A DNA stretch of 64,000 bases. It comes from an uncultured Actinomycetes bacterium. Lineage in GTDB: Bacteria; Actinomycetota; Actinomycetes; Nanopelagicales; Nanopelagicaceae. Shown here piece after piece: positions 30,589 through 40,810 of this stretch. Location: positions 1 through 64,000 of the forward strand of contig CAIRHO010000067.1 of the NCBI GenBank assembly GCA_903878415.1, read 5' to 3'. The notes under the pieces are model-generated. The model was not told where the DNA came from. It made no database searches and was given only the letters and a program-made list of their open reading frames with translations. How positions within the stretch are numbered: the first letter of the stretch is position 1; every line of letters begins with the position of its first letter. The translations under genes were made by a program, and so were the position numbers.

Positions 30589-30965
30589 TGAATATCACAA
30601 CTAAAATCGTTAAGGGTTCAGCAACTGTTGCTCGTACCCGTCGTCACTTCCGCGTACGTAAGAAAGTATCCGGAACCACCGAGCGTCCACGTTTGGTAGT
30701 CACACGTTCTGCTCGTCACCTTGTTGCGCAAATTGTTGATGACTCAAAGGGCCACACAATTGCATCAGCTTCAACAATGGAAGCGGATCTGCGTTCGACA
30801 TCTGCAGATAAAACCAAAAAAGCTCGTACCGTCGGACAACTAGTTGCCGATCGTGCAAAAGCACAAGGAATTAAAGCAGTGGTATTCGATCGTGGTGGTA
30901 ACCGCTACACCGGTCGCGTTGCTGCTTTAGCTGATGGCGCTCGCGAGAATGGATTGGACTTCTAA
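30588..30965 (+). CDS. rplR: 50S ribosomal protein L18
   Basis: 125 aa, sharing one base with rpl[36 protein letters not shown] and [28 protein letters not shown] are diagnostic. L18 binds 5S rRNA. Confidence 0.98.
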   Translation: MNITTKIVKGSATVARTRRHFRVRKKVSGTTERPRLVVTRSARHLVAQIVDDSKGHTIASASTMEADLRSTSADKTKKARTVGQLVADRAKAQGIKAVVFDRGGNRYTGRVAALADGARENGLDF

Positions 30966-31606
30966 TGACACCTGTTGCACCTAAGACCGATACCGACGTA
31001 ACGGCTAATAAGAAGCCAGACCGTCGTGAAAAACGGGATCGTCGCGATGATCGTCAAGACAAGTCCCCATATATGGAGCGCGTGGTTTTCATTAACCGCG
31101 TAGCAAAAGTTGTTCAAGGTGGACGTCGCTTCTCATTCACTGCACTTGTTGTAGTTGGAGATGGCAACGGCACACTTGGAATTGGTTACGGCAAAGCTAA
31201 GGAAGTTCCACAAGCGATTGCAAAAGCAATTGAAGAAGCTAAGAAGTCATTCTTCAAAGTGCCACGCATTCAAGGAACAATTCCACACCCAGTACAAGGT
31301 GAAGCTGCTGCAGGCGTGGTTCTACTTCGCCCAGCTGCTCCTGGTACCGGTGTTATCGCTGGCGGACCAGTTCGTGCAGTTTTGGAGTGCGCTGGAATTT
31401 CAGATGTACTTTCGAAATCTCTTGGATCTAATAATCCAATTAACATGGTTCACGCAACTACAGCAGCGCTAAAGATGTTGGAACACCCAACAGCAATCGC
31501 AGCTCGTCGCGGACTATCACTAGAACAAGTTGCGCCTGCAGCACTTGCACGCGCATCTGCTCTAGTTTCCGAATCCAATTTCAAGGCAACTGGTGGAGGA
31601 AGATAA
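30965..31606 (+). CDS. rpsE: 30S ribosomal protein S5
   Basis: 213 aa. An extra charged N-terminus (about 1-38, [15 protein letters not shown]) precedes the conserved [49 protein letters not shown]. The C-terminal part includes [26 protein letters not shown]5 is at the mRNA entry site. The N-terminal extension is common in Actinobacteria. Confidence 0.98.
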   Translation: MTPVAPKTDTDVTANKKPDRREKRDRRDDRQDKSPYMERVVFINRVAKVVQGGRRFSFTALVVVGDGNGTLGIGYGKAKEVPQAIAKAIEEAKKSFFKVPRIQGTIPHPVQGEAAAGVVLLRPAAPGTGVIAGGPVRAVLECAGISDVLSKSLGSNNPINMVHATTAALKMLEHPTAIAARRGLSLEQVAPAALARASALVSESNFKATGGGR

Positions 31607-31788
31607 TGCCAAGACTTAAAGTTACGCAGGTTCGTTCAAAAGTTGGTTACGCACCAGAACAACGCGACACACTTCGTTCGCTTGGTTTGAAGCGTATTGG
31701 TGATGTAGTGGTGAAAGAAGATCGCCCAGAAATTCGCGGCATGGTCTTCGCAGTTCGCCATCTCATTAAAGTTGAGGAGGTCGAATAA
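31606..31788 (+). CDS. rpmD: 50S ribosomal protein L30
   Basis: 60 aa: [60 protein letters not shown], complete for the bacterial L30 family. One-base overlap with rpsE and two bases before rplO. Confidence 0.97.
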   Translation: MPRLKVTQVRSKVGYAPEQRDTLRSLGLKRIGDVVVKEDRPEIRGMVFAVRHLIKVEEVE

Positions 31789-31790
31789 TT

Positions 31791-32231
31791 ATGGTGTTAA
31801 AAGTTCATCATCTTCGTCCAGCACCTGGTGCTAAGAAGGCAAGGACTCGTAAAGGTCGCGGTGAAGCCTCAAAAGGTAAAACTGCTGGTCGCGGTGGTAA
31901 AGGTACGCGCGCTCGAAACACAGTTCGTATTGGTTTCGAAGGCGGACAGATGCCATTAGTACAACACCTTCCTAAACTTCGTGGTTTCAAAAATCCAGAA
32001 CGCGTGGAGTATCAAGCAGTTAACGTCTCAACTATTAATGCGTTATTCCCTAAGGGTGGCAACGTTTCAGTAGCAGATCTAGTTAAAGCTGGTGCGGCGC
32101 GTAAAGGACTTCCAGTCAAGATACTTGGAAATGGCGATATCTCTGTCAAAGTTGATATTACTGTCCATAAATTCTCAGCTTCGGCTAAAGAGAAAGTCTC
32201 TGCTGCCGGCGGAAGTATTAAGGAACTCTAA
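31791..32231 (+). CDS. rplO: 50S ribosomal protein L15
   Basis: 146 aa. The glycine/lysine-rich N-terminus [37 protein letters not shown] threads into 23S rRNA, followed by [38 protein letters not shown] precedes the ATG. secY starts three bases after the stop. Confidence 0.98.
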   Translation: MVLKVHHLRPAPGAKKARTRKGRGEASKGKTAGRGGKGTRARNTVRIGFEGGQMPLVQHLPKLRGFKNPERVEYQAVNVSTINALFPKGGNVSVADLVKAGAARKGLPVKILGNGDISVKVDITVHKFSASAKEKVSAAGGSIKEL

Positions 32232-32234
32232 ACA

Positions 32235-33530
32235 ATGCTGCAAGCATTTGCTAAGGCTTTCAAAACGCCAGATTTGCGTCGGAAGATTTTCTTTACGATG
32301 TCGATCATGGCGCTATTTCGGTTCGGTTCTATCGTTCCGACACCAGGCGTTTCTTATAGCGCTGTGCAAACTTGTTTAAAACAAGCAAACACCGGTGGAC
32401 TCTTCGGCCTTATCAATTTGTTTAGCGGCGGCGCACTATTAAAACTTAGCGTTTTCGCACTTGGCATCATGCCTTACATCACCTCTTCAATTATCGTGCA
32501 ATTATTAACTGTAGTAATTCCACGATTTGAAGCGTTGAAACAAGAAGGCCAATCTGGAACTGCAAAGCTAACCCAATACACCCGTTACTTAACAATCGGT
32601 CTAGCAGTGCTGCAAACAACTGGCTTGATTGCAGTTGCTCGTACACCTGGTCGTTTGATTAGTGGTTGTGCGGAAGCAATCATTCCGGACACTTCTTGGC
32701 AGCGAATTATCACAATGATCTTCGTTATGACCGCTGGAACTGCAGTAATTATGTGGCTCGGTGAATTAATTACTGATCGTGGCGTTGGTAATGGTATGTC
32801 AATCCTGATCTTTACATCTATTGCAGCTGGTTTCCCTGGACAACTTTGGGGTATCAAACTTGCAAAAGGATGGGTTGCGTTCTTATTTGTAATGACTGTT
32901 GGAGTTTTGATTGTTGCGATGGTTGTTTATGTTGAACAAGCGCAACGTCGAATTCCTGTGCAGTATGCCAAGCGCCAAATTGGTCGTAAGTCCTACGGCG
33001 GAACAAGTACATATATTCCAATCAAGGTGAACCAAGCTGGCGTAATCCCAGTTATTTTCGCCTCTTCTTTGTTATATATCCCATCTCTAATTGTGAACTT
33101 CTCAAATAGCACCGCAGGTTGGGCAGTATGGATTTCGCGTAACTTTGTTAAGGGTGATCACCCAATCTATATCGCTACATATGCGCTATTAATTATTTTC
33201 TTCACATACTTCTATGTTGCGATCACATTCAACCCAGATGAAGTCGCCGAGAATATGAAGAAGTACGGTGGTTTCGTGCCAGGTATTCGTGCCGGTCGAC
33301 CAACCTCTGAATATTTACAATATGTACTCTCTCGTATCACTGCACCTGGATCGCTTTATTTAGCGTTCGTTGCAGTTATTCCAATCATTGCGTTGGTCTT
33401 ATTTGGTGCAACACAGAATTTCCCATTCGGTGGAACTGCAATCTTGATTGTTGTTGGTGTTGGTTTAGATACCGCAAAGCAGATCGAGAGCCAATTACAA
33501 CAACGCTCATATGAGGGGTTCTTGCGCTAA
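32235..33530 (+). CDS. secY: Preprotein translocase subunit SecY
   Basis: 431 aa, ten transmembrane helices. The plug region follows helix 1 (NLFSGGALLKLSVFALGIMPYITSSIIVQLL). ALKQEGQSGTAKLTQYTRY is the first cytoplasmic loop, and RRIPVQYAKRQIGR and the loop with GGFVPGIRAGRPTSEYL are the cytosolic sites touched by SecA and ribosomes. It forms the protein-conducting pore with SecE. Its stop overlaps adk by one base. Confidence 0.98.
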   Translation: MLQAFAKAFKTPDLRRKIFFTMSIMALFRFGSIVPTPGVSYSAVQTCLKQANTGGLFGLINLFSGGALLKLSVFALGIMPYITSSIIVQLLTVVIPRFEALKQEGQSGTAKLTQYTRYLTIGLAVLQTTGLIAVARTPGRLISGCAEAIIPDTSWQRIITMIFVMTAGTAVIMWLGELITDRGVGNGMSILIFTSIAAGFPGQLWGIKLAKGWVAFLFVMTVGVLIVAMVVYVEQAQRRIPVQYAKRQIGRKSYGGTSTYIPIKVNQAGVIPVIFASSLLYIPSLIVNFSNSTAGWAVWISRNFVKGDHPIYIATYALLIIFFTYFYVAITFNPDEVAENMKKYGGFVPGIRAGRPTSEYLQYVLSRITAPGSLYLAFVAVIPIIALVLFGATQNFPFGGTAILIVVGVGLDTAKQIESQLQQRSYEGFLR

Positions 33531-34162
33531 TGCGATTAATCCTGGTTGGCCCACCAGGCGCTGGCAAAGGAACGCAAGCAGTACAACTAGCTTCGCACTT
33601 CGCTATCCCACATATATCTACTGGGGACATTTTTCGATTGAATTTAAAAAATAACACTCCGCTTGGAATTCAAGCGAAATCATTTATGGATAATGGCAAT
33701 TTAGTGCCAGATTCGGTTACCAACGAAATGGTGAGAGATCGCTTTACCCATGGTGATGTTGGAAATGGTTTTCTGCTCGACGGCTATCCACGAAATATTG
33801 GTCAAGCGGAATTCTTGAGCGATGTCTTAATTCAAGCGGCAACTCCGCTTGATGCAGTGCTTGAGTTAAAAATAGAGAACGAAGAGATTATCAAACGTTT
33901 ATCTAGTCGCCGGACTTGTCGTGGTTGTGGAAAAATTTATTCAGATACCGCTACTAAGTGCGAATCATGTGATGGCGAGTTATACCAACGTGAAGATGAT
34001 AAAGCTGAAGTTATTAAACATCGCCTTGATGTATATGCGGAACAAACTGCGCCAATAATCGATTTCTATCAAAAAACTGGTTTATTAAAAAGCATAGCCG
34101 CTCTAGGTGAGGTTGCTGATATTTCAAAGCGAGCTATTGCCGCCCTTTCAAACGGTAATTAA
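33530..34162 (+). CDS. adk: Adenylate kinase with zinc LID
   Basis: 210 aa. P-loop GPPGAGKGTQ (7-16), AMP-binding HISTGDIFR and DGYPRN. The LID has CRGC and CESC, a four-cysteine zinc site typical of Gram-positive long-form enzymes. It interconverts ATP + AMP and 2 ADP. Placement between secY and map is the standard order. Many Actinobacteria have a zinc-free short-LID enzyme, so the zinc LID is worth noting. Confidence 0.96.
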   Translation: MRLILVGPPGAGKGTQAVQLASHFAIPHISTGDIFRLNLKNNTPLGIQAKSFMDNGNLVPDSVTNEMVRDRFTHGDVGNGFLLDGYPRNIGQAEFLSDVLIQAATPLDAVLELKIENEEIIKRLSSRRTCRGCGKIYSDTATKCESCDGELYQREDDKAEVIKHRLDVYAEQTAPIIDFYQKTGLLKSIAALGEVADISKRAIAALSNGN

Positions 34163-34975
34163 ATGGCGATCCAAATTAAGAATTTGGCTCAATTAGAGTC
34201 AATGCGCAAAGCCGGTTTATTGGTGAGAAAAACTTTAGATTTAGTTAAAGAAAACATTAAACCTGGAATAACTACTAGCGCACTGGATGCAATTGCAGAA
34301 GCAAATATTCGACGCGGTGGCGGCAAATCAAATTTCAAGGGTTACCACGGATTTTCCGGAACAATTTGTACCTCTATTAACGAAGAGATTGTGCATGGCA
34401 TTCCGGGCGATCGCATGATTATGCCAGGCGATGTGGTTTCCATTGATTGTGGCGCAATTATTGAAGGTTGGCATGGTGATGCAGCCTTCTCAATCGTGGT
34501 TGACCCAATTGATTCAGCAGATCAAAAAATGTTGGATGTTTGCGAAGTATCTATGTGGCACGGTATTGCGGCTGGAAAATGTGGCGGCAAGTTAACTGAT
34601 ATTAGTTTTGCAATTGAGCAATACATAATTTCCCAGGGTAAATATGGAATTTTACGAGAATACGGTGGCCATGGAATTGGCACTGAAATGCATCAAGAAC
34701 CGCATATTTTAAATTTTGGTAAAGCTGGAAACGGCCCAGAAATAATGATTGGCATGGCGCTAGCAATTGAACCGATGATCACTCGTGGCACTGATAAAAC
34801 TAAAGTTTTATCAGATGATTGGACTGTTGTGACAACAGATAAATCTCGCGGTGCGCACTTTGAAAATTCATTTGCAATTTTGCCAGATGGGAAACCATTT
34901 GTGTTGACTGCGCTTGATGGTGGTAAAGCCGAATTAGGCGCACTAGGCGTAGAAATCTCATCGCTACTCTCTTAG
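34163..34975 (+). CDS. map: Methionine aminopeptidase, type I
   Basis: 270 aa, starting directly after the adk stop. Metal ligands are visible in VSIDCGAIIEGWHGDAAFS (first Asp and second Asp), GGHGIGTEMHQEP (His), LAIEPMIT (Glu) and SRGAHFENSFAI (Glu). It removes the initiator methionine from nascent proteins. The SxxP-type N-terminal extension seen in some actinobacterial Map proteins is not apparent. Confidence 0.96.
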   Translation: MAIQIKNLAQLESMRKAGLLVRKTLDLVKENIKPGITTSALDAIAEANIRRGGGKSNFKGYHGFSGTICTSINEEIVHGIPGDRMIMPGDVVSIDCGAIIEGWHGDAAFSIVVDPIDSADQKMLDVCEVSMWHGIAAGKCGGKLTDISFAIEQYIISQGKYGILREYGGHGIGTEMHQEPHILNFGKAGNGPEIMIGMALAIEPMITRGTDKTKVLSDDWTVVTTDKSRGAHFENSFAILPDGKPFVLTALDGGKAELGALGVEISSLLS

Positions 34976-35012
34976 TTTTTCCTTATTAGCACCAACTGTG
35001 CGAAAATTAGCC

Positions 35013-36044
35013 ATGAGTAGTAATGGATCATTAATGCGGGCAGAAATCGCGCAGATTCCTGGCATTTTCCAGAAACTTGCTGATAGAGCTGCCGCAATTA
35101 CTGCGCAGGTAGAAAAGCTGCCATTAGATTCTTTTGACTCAGTAATTTTGTTAGCTAGAGGCACCTCCGATAACGCCGCACTTTATTTAAAGTATTTAAT
35201 TGAAACTAAAATTGGAATTCCGTGCGGGCTGGCCTCGCCATCAGTGGTAACCGTTTATCAGACTAAATTGAAATTTAAGAATTGTTTAGTAATTGCGCTA
35301 AGTCAAAGCGGGCAATCGCCTGATCTAATCAGCTATGCGGAAGCCGCAAAAAATGGCGGCGCAAAAGTCTTAGCACTTACAAATGAAGCTAATAGCCCAC
35401 TAGCAAAAGCTGCAGGTTTACATCTCTATCTGGAAGCTGGCGAGGAGAAAGCAGTTGCTGCGACTAAGAGCTACTCAGCCGAACTTTTGCTCTCACTCTT
35501 AGTTGTCTCTACATGGGCGAAAGAAGTGATTGATTTTGCAGCACTAGTTAGTGAAGCAAATCGTGCAGTTTCAAATATTGATAGCGTTTCAAAAATTGTA
35601 GATAACTTCGATCATACTTTTGGAATTACCACACTCGGCCGAGGTTTTTCATATGCCAATGCCCATGAATCTGCGTTAAAGATCCAAGAAACTTTAAAGA
35701 TTCCCGTCTCATCTTTTTCGTCAGCTGATTATTTGCATGGGCCGATCTCCTCACTACATGAAAACTCCCGTGTGATCTTCTTGGCACCAACCGGAGTATC
35801 AATTACCGGAATGGCCGCAACAGTTACCCGAATTCGAGAGATTACGCCGCATATTTACTGGATAGGAAATGGGTTTGAAATTAAACCTGGTGAAATTTCA
35901 CTTGGTGGCGCGAACCTCTCCGAAACTCTTGCTGTGATTGCAGATAGCATCGTGTTGCAGCAATTTGCAATGTTGCTAGCTATTAAGAATGGACTTAACC
36001 CAGATGCCCCTATCGGGTTATTGAAAGTTACTAAGACTAAATGA
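35013..36044 (+). CDS. SIS-domain sugar isomerase/deaminase (NagB-II / GlmS-isomerase-like)
   Basis: 343 aa with two SIS domains and no glutaminase domain. LLARGTSDNAALYLKYLIE, VIALSQSGQSPDLISYAEAAKNGG and AVAATKSYSAELLLSLL are the sugar-phosphate sites. The C-terminus GLNPDAPIGLLKVTKTK parallels the GlmS ending. Proteins of this kind next to nagA act as glucosamine-6-phosphate deaminases, so conversion of GlcN6P to Fru6P plus ammonia is the likely reaction. It overlaps nagA by four bases (ATGA). The start is uncertain: GTG 34998, ATG 35013 and ATG 35034 are all in frame and none has a clear ribosome site. Confidence 0.85.
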   Translation: MSSNGSLMRAEIAQIPGIFQKLADRAAAITAQVEKLPLDSFDSVILLARGTSDNAALYLKYLIETKIGIPCGLASPSVVTVYQTKLKFKNCLVIALSQSGQSPDLISYAEAAKNGGAKVLALTNEANSPLAKAAGLHLYLEAGEEKAVAATKSYSAELLLSLLVVSTWAKEVIDFAALVSEANRAVSNIDSVSKIVDNFDHTFGITTLGRGFSYANAHESALKIQETLKIPVSSFSSADYLHGPISSLHENSRVIFLAPTGVSITGMAATVTRIREITPHIYWIGNGFEIKPGEISLGGANLSETLAVIADSIVLQQFAMLLAIKNGLNPDAPIGLLKVTKTK

Positions 36045-37114
36045 TTTCAACTTTCATAGAATCTGGCTCGATTCCAACTGAAAAAGCTTTAATAAACCAA
36101 CAATGGATTAGTGGTGGAATTGTTGTAAAAGGTCGAGAATTAATTAGTTATGGAGAGAGCGCCGGTAAATCTGGATTAGCAATTCCAGGTTTTGTGGATC
36201 TGCAAGTAAATGGTCATGGTGGCATGGATTTACTATCCGCCAAAACAGTTTCTGATATTAAAATGGTTTCGAAATCACTTTATAACCAAGGCGTTGTTGG
36301 CTATTTGCCAACTTTGATTACTGGACCTATCGAAGAAACCTTGCGGGTTATGGCGCTTATCGAAAATGCAAAACGCGAAGCAGAGAGCGGCGAAGCTAAG
36401 ATTTTAGGAATTCATTTAGAGGGTCCATTTATCTCAACTGCTAAGCCAGGTGTACATCCGTTAGATTATTTTCGAACTCCAGATTTAGATTTAATTGGAA
36501 AATATTTGCGAGCCGGTTCGGTTGCAATGGTGACTATCGCACCAGAACTTCCGGGTGCAATTGAAGTTATAAAACATTTGTCCGCAATGGGAATTGTGGT
36601 TTCGTTAGGCCATTCCAGTGCGACCGCCGATCAAGCGAACGCTGGGTTTGATGCCGGCGCGAAAACCGTTACACATTTATGGAACGCGATGCTGCCAATG
36701 ACCGTGCGATCACCTGGCCTTGTCGGGGTTGCTTTAGAACGTGATGATGTCACTATTCAAATTATTGTTGATGGCGTTCATGTTGCACCAGAAGTTGTGC
36801 AAGCCACAATTGCGGCCGCGCCAAATAGATTTGTTGTGACTAACGATGCAGTCGCGCCTGCCGGACTTGGCGAAGGTAAATTTCCATTCGGAACTTTTGA
36901 AGTAGAAGTAAAGGCGGGTCGCGCCGTTAGAAGCGATGGCGTACTTGCTGGGGGAGTTGAATCCTTATATGGATCACTTAATTTGCTTTTAAATCTTGGC
37001 ATTAACTTAGATTCCGCACTGGCCAGCATGACTTCGCGGCCGGCTGCCTTGATTGGCCAGGGCCATATCGGAGCACTCGATTTGGGCTCTCCGGTCCAGG
37101 TCATTCCCGCGTAA
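36041..37114 (+). CDS. nagA: N-acetylglucosamine-6-phosphate deacetylase
   Basis: 357-aa TIM-barrel amidohydrolase. PGFVDLQVNGHGGMDLL near residue 50 is the metal-binding strand, HLEGPFIS holds the metal glutamate, and VSLGHSSATADQA and THLWNAM the metal histidines. IVDGVHVAPE and the catalytic aspartate in VVTNDAVAPAG are intact. It makes GlcN6P from GlcNAc6P, which the preceding SIS protein would deaminate. Together they form a two-gene amino-sugar catabolic unit inserted between map and infA. Confidence 0.94.
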   Translation: MISTFIESGSIPTEKALINQQWISGGIVVKGRELISYGESAGKSGLAIPGFVDLQVNGHGGMDLLSAKTVSDIKMVSKSLYNQGVVGYLPTLITGPIEETLRVMALIENAKREAESGEAKILGIHLEGPFISTAKPGVHPLDYFRTPDLDLIGKYLRAGSVAMVTIAPELPGAIEVIKHLSAMGIVVSLGHSSATADQANAGFDAGAKTVTHLWNAMLPMTVRSPGLVGVALERDDVTIQIIVDGVHVAPEVVQATIAAAPNRFVVTNDAVAPAGLGEGKFPFGTFEVEVKAGRAVRSDGVLAGGVESLYGSLNLLLNLGINLDSALASMTSRPAALIGQGHIGALDLGSPVQVIPA

Positions 37115-37176
37115 CTTCCAGCGGATTTCCCTTATATCGCCCGCCCGCCTAAACTAACCCTCTGCCTATCGGCGCG

Positions 37177-37205
37177 TTGCTTTGAAAGAAATTTGAAAGT
37201 AGCTA
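37177..37205 (+). promoter_or_regulatory. Possible promoter for infA-rpmJ-rpsM
   Basis: TTGCTT (37177-37182), 17 bases, TAGCTA (37200-37205) in the 144-base gap after nagA. No terminator is visible between nagA and infA. The match is modest, but an independent promoter would be expected here after the inserted amino-sugar genes. Confidence 0.35.
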
Positions 37206-37258
37206 ACTGAGCGGAAGCATGTAAGTAAATTCAATAAACGAGAGTTAGTAGGTAGTGC

Positions 37259-37480
37259 TTGGCCAAAAAAGAAGGTGCAATCGAAATCGAGGGCACTGTG
37301 GCTGAAGCTTTACCAAACGCAATGTTTCGGGTTGAGCTTACAAATGGACATAACGTTCTCGCGCACATCAGCGGGAAGATGCGACAGAACTACATTCGCA
37401 TCTTGCCATCTGACCGTGTGATCGTGGAGTTGAGTCCATATGACCTCACTAGAGGTCGAATTATTTACCGTTATAAATAA
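37259..37480 (+). CDS. infA: Translation initiation factor IF-1
   Basis: 73 aa from a [76 protein letters not shown], the complete S1-like OB fold. The TTG is chosen because homology starts exactly there. IF-1 occupies the A site during initiation. First gene of the alpha-type cluster. Confidence 0.97.
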   Translation: MAKKEGAIEIEGTVAEALPNAMFRVELTNGHNVLAHISGKMRQNYIRILPSDRVIVELSPYDLTRGRIIYRYK

Positions 37481-37507
37481 TTAGTTACGTTACGAAACGA
37501 GGATGTT

Positions 37508-37621
37508 GTGAAGGTAAAACCAAGCGTGAAGAAGATTTGCGATAAGTGCAAAGTTGTACGTCGCAATGGTCGCGTCATGGTTATCTGCGACAACCTACGT
37601 CACAAGCAACGTCAAGGCTAA
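37508..37621 (+). CDS. rpmJ: 50S ribosomal protein L36, zinc-binding form
   Basis: 37 aa from a [40 protein letters not shown]. Three cysteines and a histidine (CDKC, C27, H32) form the zinc knuckle of the C+ L36. It lies 27 bases after infA. The upstream GAGGATGTT gives a ribosome site. Confidence 0.96.
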   Translation: MKVKPSVKKICDKCKVVRRNGRVMVICDNLRHKQRQG

Positions 37622-37758
37622 TTTTTTATAGCAGTTATAACTAAATAAAAGTACGTGTGGTGCAATTAGTAGGAAACTACTAAACCTTCTGCCCGAAGGC
37701 GGAAGCTCGAAAGAGAAGCACTGCTCAGGACCTTCGGAATAATGGAATAGGTATGTAA

Positions 37759-38136
37759 ATGGCCCGTCTAGTTGGCGTCGACCTGCCGCGTGAAAAACGG
37801 CTTGAGGTTGCGCTTCAATATATTTTCGGAATCGGTGAAACTCGCGCGCATGCAACACTTGCAGCGACTGGTGTTTCTCCAGATATCCGCGTTAAAGATC
37901 TGCAAGAACCAGATCTAATTAAGCTTCGTGAATACATCGAATCTAATTATAAAATCGAAGGTGATCTTCGCCGTGAAATTTCTGGCGATATCCGTCGTAA
38001 AGTTGAAATTCAGTGCTACCAAGGAATTCGTCACCGTAAGGGACTTCCAGTTCGTGGCCAACGTACCCACACCAATGCACGAACTCGTAAGGGTCCACGT
38101 GTAGCAATTGCTGGTAAGAAGAAGGAGACCAAGTAA
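37759..38136 (+). CDS. rpsM: 30S ribosomal protein S13
   Basis: 125 aa. [48 protein letters not shown] and the C-terminal [26 protein letters not shown] are diagnostic. It contacts tRNA at the A and P sites in the head. The 137-base gap from rpmJ holds no other gene. Confidence 0.98.
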   Translation: MARLVGVDLPREKRLEVALQYIFGIGETRAHATLAATGVSPDIRVKDLQEPDLIKLREYIESNYKIEGDLRREISGDIRRKVEIQCYQGIRHRKGLPVRGQRTHTNARTRKGPRVAIAGKKKETK

Positions 38137-38564
38137 TGGCCGCCCCAAAAGCTAAAACCGCAACTGTTAAAACTGGTGCAAAAGGTAAAGTTAAGGCTCG
38201 TAAGAAGGAAAAGAAAAATATTGCCTTCGGCCATGCCTATATTAAGAGCACCTTCAACAACACCATTATTTCTATAACAGATCCATCCGGCGCCGTAATT
38301 TCTTGGGCTTCATCAGGCCAAGTTGGTTTCAAAGGATCACGTAAATCAACTCCGTTCGCTGCTCAACTTGCTGCAGAAGCTGCTGCTCGTAAAGCACAAG
38401 AACATGGTTTGAAAAAAGTAGATGTTTTCGTAAAGGGCCCAGGCTCTGGTCGCGAAACTGCAATTCGTTCATTACAAGCAGCCGGTTTAGAAGTTGGAGC
38501 CATCTCTGATGTAACTCCAATGGCACATAACGGTTGCCGTCCACCAAAACCTCGTAGAGTTTAA
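38136..38564 (+). CDS. rpsK: 30S ribosomal protein S11
   Basis: 142 aa, one-base overlap with rpsM. A lysine-rich N-terminus precedes [92 protein letters not shown] and ends [12 protein letters not shown]. Part of the 30S platform. Confidence 0.98.
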   Translation: MAAPKAKTATVKTGAKGKVKARKKEKKNIAFGHAYIKSTFNNTIISITDPSGAVISWASSGQVGFKGSRKSTPFAAQLAAEAAARKAQEHGLKKVDVFVKGPGSGRETAIRSLQAAGLEVGAISDVTPMAHNGCRPPKPRRV

Positions 38565-38580
38565 GGAAGGAAGAAACTAA

Positions 38581-39207
38581 ATGGCTCGTTATACCGGTGC
38601 AGATTGCAAGCGCTGCCGTCGCGAAAAAGTAAAGCTCTTCCTTAAGGGCTCTAAGTGCGATGGACCAAAGTGTCCGATCGAATCTCGACCATACCCACCA
38701 GGGCAACATGGTCGCGGTCGTTCAAAAGATTCTGAATACTTATTACAGATGCGCGAAAAGCAAAAGTGCGCACGTATTTACGGCGTCCTAGAACGTCAAT
38801 TCCGAAATTATTATGAAGAGGCAAGTCGTCTCGCTGGTAAGACTGGTGAGAACTTGTTAATTCTGCTTGAGACTCGTTTGGATAACGTTGTCTATCGCGC
38901 TGGCTTTGCAAAGAGCCGCGACATGGCACGCCAAATTGTTCGGCACGGACATATCTTGGTTAACGGCAAAAAGGTTGATATTCCTTCTTATCGTGTATCC
39001 ATGTACGACATCGTTGATGTTGTTGAAAAATCCCAAGACTTGACGCCATTCATCGTGGCGAGCGCCGAATTCGGCGAAAAATCAGTTCCAGCATGGATGG
39101 AAGTTGTGCATTCACAGATGCGCATCATTATCCACGGTCAACCAAACCGCGCAGTGATTGATACTCAAGTCCAAGAACAATTAATTGTTGAGCTTTACTC
39201 CAAGTAA
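38581..39207 (+). CDS. rpsD: 30S ribosomal protein S4, zinc-binding form
   Basis: 208 aa. [31 protein letters not shown] gives four N-terminal cysteines for zinc. The S4 RNA-binding domain is at [30 protein letters not shown]4 initiates 30S assembly. GGAAGGAAG precedes the ATG. Confidence 0.98.
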   Translation: MARYTGADCKRCRREKVKLFLKGSKCDGPKCPIESRPYPPGQHGRGRSKDSEYLLQMREKQKCARIYGVLERQFRNYYEEASRLAGKTGENLLILLETRLDNVVYRAGFAKSRDMARQIVRHGHILVNGKKVDIPSYRVSMYDIVDVVEKSQDLTPFIVASAEFGEKSVPAWMEVVHSQMRIIIHGQPNRAVIDTQVQEQLIVELYSK

Positions 39208-39297
39208 TAGCTGATTTAAAGATTTAAAAAAACTAAAAAACCGTACCAACCCAGGCGACATCAAATAGCGGATGTCCCAGACCTATGGAGGAACCCA

Positions 39298-40311
39298 GTG
39301 CTAATTGCACAACGTCCCGTCCTTTCCGAGGAAGTAGTAAGCGAAGGCCGTTCCCGTTTCATTATTGAACCGTTGGAACCGGGCTTTGGTTACACACTTG
39401 GAAATTCATTACGACGAACCCTGCTCTCTTCAATCCCAGGCGCTGCTATCACTAGCATCCGCGTGGCCGGTGCGCTCCACGAGTTCAGCACCATTGAAGG
39501 CGTTAAAGAAGATCTCACTGAGATCGTCCTCAACATCAAGAACTTGGTTTTCTCATCGGAAAACGATGAGCCAACCGTTGCCTACATCCGTAAAAACGGA
39601 GATGGCAAAGTAACTGGTGCTGATGTTGCAGTTCCTGCTGATGTTGCAGTTCACAACCCTGACCTTCACATCGCAACCTTGAATGCAAAAGCAAGCCTTG
39701 AAATTGAAATCACAATTGAACGTGGTCGCGGTTATGTAACTGCAGTTCAAAATAAGCAAGTTGGCGCTGAGATCGGACGAATTCCGGTTGACTCAATCTA
39801 TTCACCAGTACTTCGCGTTACCTACAAGGTAGAAGCAACTCGTGTGGAACAACGCACCGACTTCGATCGTCTAATTCTTGATGTTGAAACTAAGCGTTCG
39901 ATCTCACCTCGTGATGCAATGGCATCTGCAGGTAAGACACTTGTTGAACTCTTCGGTCTCGCACACGAACTTAATTATTCAGCTGAAGGAATTGACCTTG
40001 GTCCTTCCATCCAAGATGCAGCGCTCGCTGCAGATCTAGCGCTTCCAATCGAAGATCTTGATCTAACAGTGCGCTCATATAACTGCTTAAAGCGTGAAGG
40101 AATCCACACTGTTGGTGAACTCATTAGCCGAAGCGAAGCTGATTTATTGGATATCCGTAATTTCGGATCAAAATCAATCGACGAAGTTAAAGCTAAATTG
40201 GTATCAATGGGTATGCAACTCAAATATTCGCCAGTCGGCTTTGATACAACTAAGCACCAGAACTATGGCGCTGATGTTGATGATGATCTTGTCGATTCAG
40301 AGCAGGCATAG
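39298..40311 (+). CDS. rpoA: DNA-directed RNA polymerase subunit alpha
   Basis: 337 aa from a GTG preceded by TATGGAGGAACCCA. The dimerisation motif [19 protein letters not shown] appears as [21 protein letters not shown]. The C-terminal domain that binds UP elements and activators is at [46 protein letters not shown]. An acidic tail ends the protein. rplQ starts 13 bases later. Confidence 0.98.
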   Translation: MLIAQRPVLSEEVVSEGRSRFIIEPLEPGFGYTLGNSLRRTLLSSIPGAAITSIRVAGALHEFSTIEGVKEDLTEIVLNIKNLVFSSENDEPTVAYIRKNGDGKVTGADVAVPADVAVHNPDLHIATLNAKASLEIEITIERGRGYVTAVQNKQVGAEIGRIPVDSIYSPVLRVTYKVEATRVEQRTDFDRLILDVETKRSISPRDAMASAGKTLVELFGLAHELNYSAEGIDLGPSIQDAALAADLALPIEDLDLTVRSYNCLKREGIHTVGELISRSEADLLDIRNFGSKSIDEVKAKLVSMGMQLKYSPVGFDTTKHQNYGADVDDDLVDSEQA

Positions 40312-40324
40312 GTAGGAATAGATA

Positions 40325-40783
40325 ATGCCAAGACCAAGTAAAGGCCCGCGCCTCGGCTCGAGCCCATCACACGAACGTTTATTGCTACGCACACTTGCGG
40401 AACAACTTTTCCAACATGGGAAAATCACCACAACTGAAGCTAAGGCAAAGCGGTTACGTCCACTAGCTGAAAAGTTAATCACTCATGCAAAAAAGGGTGA
40501 CCTTGCAGCACGCCGTTTAGTTATGGCACAGATTACAAATAAGAGCGTGGTACACACACTCTTTACTGAAATCGGTCCCCGCTTTGAAGCGCGCAATGGT
40601 GGCTATACCCGCATCACAAAGATCGGCCCACGCAAGGGCGATAACGCGCCAATGGCAGTTATCGAAGTACTTGTAGATGGCGTATCTGCTAAAACTGCAA
40701 CAGTTGATGAAGCAGTTAAAGCCACAAAGAAAGCTGCTGCACCGAAGAAGAAAGCTGCAGCTAAGAAAGCTGTCGCTAAGTAA
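40325..40783 (+). CDS. rplQ: 50S ribosomal protein L17
   Basis: 152 aa. [53 protein letters not shown] and [28 protein letters not shown] are complete. A lysine/alanine tail ([18 protein letters not shown]) follows, as in other Actinobacteria. It is followed by a strong terminator that overlaps truA. Confidence 0.98.
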   Translation: MPRPSKGPRLGSSPSHERLLLRTLAEQLFQHGKITTTEAKAKRLRPLAEKLITHAKKGDLAARRLVMAQITNKSVVHTLFTEIGPRFEARNGGYTRITKIGPRKGDNAPMAVIEVLVDGVSAKTATVDEAVKATKKAAAPKKKAAAKKAVAK

Positions 40784-40810
40784 AGTAATTCTTCACAAAA
40801 TAGCTTAACG

